Part shown: positions 62,393 to 64,000 of the stretch, piece after piece | Layout of the letters: each line of letters starts with the position of its first letter | How positions within the stretch are numbered: the first letter of the stretch is position 1 | The notes under the pieces: generated by a model | What the model was told of the DNA's origin: nothing | Seen by the model: the letters and a program-made list of their open reading frames with translations, nothing else | Database searches by the model: none | Assembly: GCF_002216065.1 (NCBI RefSeq) | Contig: NZ_CP022282.1 | Coordinates: 4,712,001-4,776,000, forward strand | DNA from: Chryseobacterium sp. T16E-39 | Lineage (GTDB): Bacteria > Bacteroidota > Bacteroidia > Flavobacteriales > Weeksellaceae | Length of the DNA stretch: 64,000 nucleotides | Direction: 5' to 3' | Translations under genes and position numbers: made by a program

Positions 62393-63121
62393 ATGATTGC
62401 AATTTTTAAAAAAGAACTTTGGAGTTACTTCGGGAACTGGAGTGCGTGGATCATTATCGCAGCCTTCAGTCTGATAGCAACTCTTTTTTTGTTTTTTTTC
62501 GATAACGATTCTAATATCTTTGAGATTGGGATGGCTTCTTTACAGAGCTATTTTGTTTTAGTCCCTTGGTTACTGATGTTCATCATTCCTGCACTTTCCA
62601 TGAAAACGTTTGCAGAAGAACAACAAACAGGAACTTTAAACTGGTTGTTTTCACAGCCCTTAAAAGTCTCAGATCTGGTATTGGGGAAATTCCTTTCTGT
62701 TTGGGTAGTTGGGATCTTATGTCTGATTCCTTCACTGATCTATTTATATACAGTATATGTTTTAGGTGTTCCAGCAGGGAATATTGATCTTGGAATGACT
62801 TTCGGAAGTTATATCGGATTGATTATGCTTATTGCGGCTTTTTCTGGAGTAGGAATTTTAGCATCATCGTTGTCTCAAAACCAGATCATGGCTTATTTGC
62901 TGGGTGTTTTCATGTGTTTTATCATGTATTTCGGAATCGAACAGTTAGCAAGTTACAAGCTATTGGGCGGAGCAGATTTCATTTTACAGAATATCGGTTT
63001 TTATCAGCATTTTCTTGGATTTACAAGAGGGTTGATCGATTTTAAAGATGTAGCCTATTTTGTTTTAATCATCGGTGTTTCGTTAGTATTGTCCAATCAT
63101 TTTATCAATAAAAAGAAGTAG
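62393..63121 (+). CDS. gldF: Gliding-motility ABC transporter permease GldF
   Basis: 242-aa ABC-2-type permease with six hydrophobic segments; FKKELWSYFGNWSAWIIIA at the N-terminus and FAEEQQTGTLNWLFSQPLKVSDLVLGK are typical of GldF. With GldG and the ATPase GldA it forms a transporter needed for gliding in Flavobacterium; non-gliding relatives keep the genes too. gldG starts four bases downstream, so the two are co-transcribed. Confidence 0.92.
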   Translation: MIAIFKKELWSYFGNWSAWIIIAAFSLIATLFLFFFDNDSNIFEIGMASLQSYFVLVPWLLMFIIPALSMKTFAEEQQTGTLNWLFSQPLKVSDLVLGKFLSVWVVGILCLIPSLIYLYTVYVLGVPAGNIDLGMTFGSYIGLIMLIAAFSGVGILASSLSQNQIMAYLLGVFMCFIMYFGIEQLASYKLLGGADFILQNIGFYQHFLGFTRGLIDFKDVAYFVLIIGVSLVLSNHFINKKK

Positions 63122-63125
63122 AATT

Positions 63126-64000
63126 ATGAAGAAGATATCATTAAAGTCTCCATTAGGAATTTTACTGTTTGTAATCCTGCCGTTGGTGATCATCCTGGCT
63201 GTTTCGGGAATCAGATTGGACTTAACAAAAGAAAAAAGATATACCCTTTCCGATAATACCATTAAAGTACTGGAATCGGTAAAAAAGCCTTTAACTGTTG
63301 AGGTGTATTTGGAGGGAGATTTTCCTGCAAGCTTCAAGCAGCTGCAAAGCGAAACAAAGTTTATGCTGGAGGAATTCAGAAAGATCAATCCAAAAATAGA
63401 TTTTAAATTTATCGATCCTATTAAGACAAAGATGTCCCAGGACACTTTAATGGCGATGGGAATGCAGCCTTCGGTTCTGCCGGATGTGAAAGATGGTAAA
63501 GTTTCACAGATCGTATTGTTTCCGTATGCTGTGCTTAAATACAATAAGGGAGGAGTTTCTATTCCCCTAGTCGTACAACAGGCTAATATTAATGCAGATG
63601 AACAGCTGACAAAATCTATTGAGAATTTAGAATACAATCTGGTTTCCAATATCAAAAATATTGCAACTGATAAAAGAAAGAAAATAGGAGTTTTGGTCAA
63701 TCAGGACGAATTAAGTCCGGGTGAATTTCAGGGATTCATGCATCTTGCTTTAGAGAATTACGATGCAGGACCGGTTATTCCTAAAAATCAGGTTGAGCTA
63801 AGTGTTGCAGATGTTCCTTTATTAAAGCAGATGAGTGCTTTAGTTATTGCAAAACCGAGAAAAGCATTTACTGACGGCGAAAAAGTAATTCTCGATCAGT
63901 ACATCATGAATGGTGGAAAAACCTTATGGATGATTGATGCGGTGAATGCCGAAATGGATACACTGACAAGGTCTAAAAAGGTAATGCCTTTCCCTGTTGA
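63126..64000 (+). CDS. gldG: Gliding-motility ABC transporter substrate-binding protein GldG (3' truncated)
   Basis: Open from the ATG at 63126 to the right edge (291 codons visible), so the C-terminus lies outside the window. Starts MKKISLKSPLGILLF with a membrane anchor (about 9-30), then RLDLTKEKRYTLSDNTIKVL, the conserved start of the GldG/ABC-2 auxiliary domain, and a periplasmic-type region. It is coupled to gldF with a four-base gap. The identity is clear from order and sequence. Confidence 0.92.
   Translation, partial: MKKISLKSPLGILLFVILPLVIILAVSGIRLDLTKEKRYTLSDNTIKVLESVKKPLTVEVYLEGDFPASFKQLQSETKFMLEEFRKINPKIDFKFIDPIKTKMSQDTLMAMGMQPSVLPDVKDGKVSQIVLFPYAVLKYNKGGVSIPLVVQQANINADEQLTKSIENLEYNLVSNIKNIATDKRKKIGVLVNQDELSPGEFQGFMHLALENYDAGPVIPKNQVELSVADVPLLKQMSALVIAKPRKAFTDGEKVILDQYIMNGGKTLWMIDAVNAEMDTLTRSKKVMPFPV

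Noticed and set aside
1..64000. tRNA, rRNA and riboswitch genes
   Set aside because: Scanning intergenic regions by eye showed no cloverleaf, rRNA core or riboswitch signature that I could support.

Overview
The window is AT-rich chromosomal DNA of a Bacteroidota bacterium of the Chryseobacterium type (Flavobacteriia, Weeksellaceae). The evidence is type IX secretion (T9SS) sorting tails with the YPNP signature on several exported proteins, gldF/gldG at the right edge, starts without Shine-Dalgarno sequences, and a recurrent TAnnTTTGC promoter element. Families typical of the group are also present (DUF418, DUF3667, DUF4197, DUF6443-type RHS protein, tandem M36 proteases). No rRNA, tRNA, CRISPR array or intact insertion sequence was seen.

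Layout. 1-12.7 kb: a 5'-truncated secreted reprolysin-type protease, a DEAD-box helicase on the minus strand, rpsA, two tandem fungalysin (M36) proteases and an EamA transporter. 12.8-22.4 kb: a DUF418 membrane protein, an exported alpha/beta hydrolase, rplS, a T9SS metallophosphoesterase with three repeated C-terminal modules, a MORN-like exported protein, DUF3667, a LuxR-type regulator and a DoxX-like protein. 22.5-27.6 kb: an orphan protein, the two subunits of a 3-oxoacid CoA-transferase separated by an inverted ABC exporter, and DUF4197. 27.7-34.4 kb: a co-directional cluster that fits dismantling of N-glycan cores (GH20 hexosaminidase, glycosylasparaginase, CutC, GH2 beta-mannosidase). 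34.5-42.9 kb: AEC and TauE transporters, priA, a PBP4-type dacB and a secreted M1 aminopeptidase. 43-58.7 kb: the accessory island described below. 58.8-64 kb: a RibD/DHFR-like reductase, a JmjC/cupin-like protein, kbl, a HemJ/CopD-like protein, and gldF with the start of gldG.

The most interesting part is 43.0-58.7 kb. Five genes with gaps of only 4 to 9 bases form an apparent operon: a T9SS-sorted repeat protein, two giant SpvB/YD-repeat proteins sharing an almost identical 663-bp 3' end, an RHS protein with a complete RHS core followed by a variable C-terminal tip, and a small four-helix membrane protein positioned as its immunity partner. Downstream lies an array of four unrelated small orphan genes (two membrane, one exported, one soluble), a frameshifted regulator remnant, and several families of long direct repeats carrying recurrent terminator hairpins and promoter-like elements. 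I read this as a polymorphic toxin locus with a TcB/TcC-like shell split over several polypeptides, followed by a store of displaced immunity genes, three of them with a promoter-like element of their own. The repeats and spacing are seen directly; the toxin and immunity roles are inferred.
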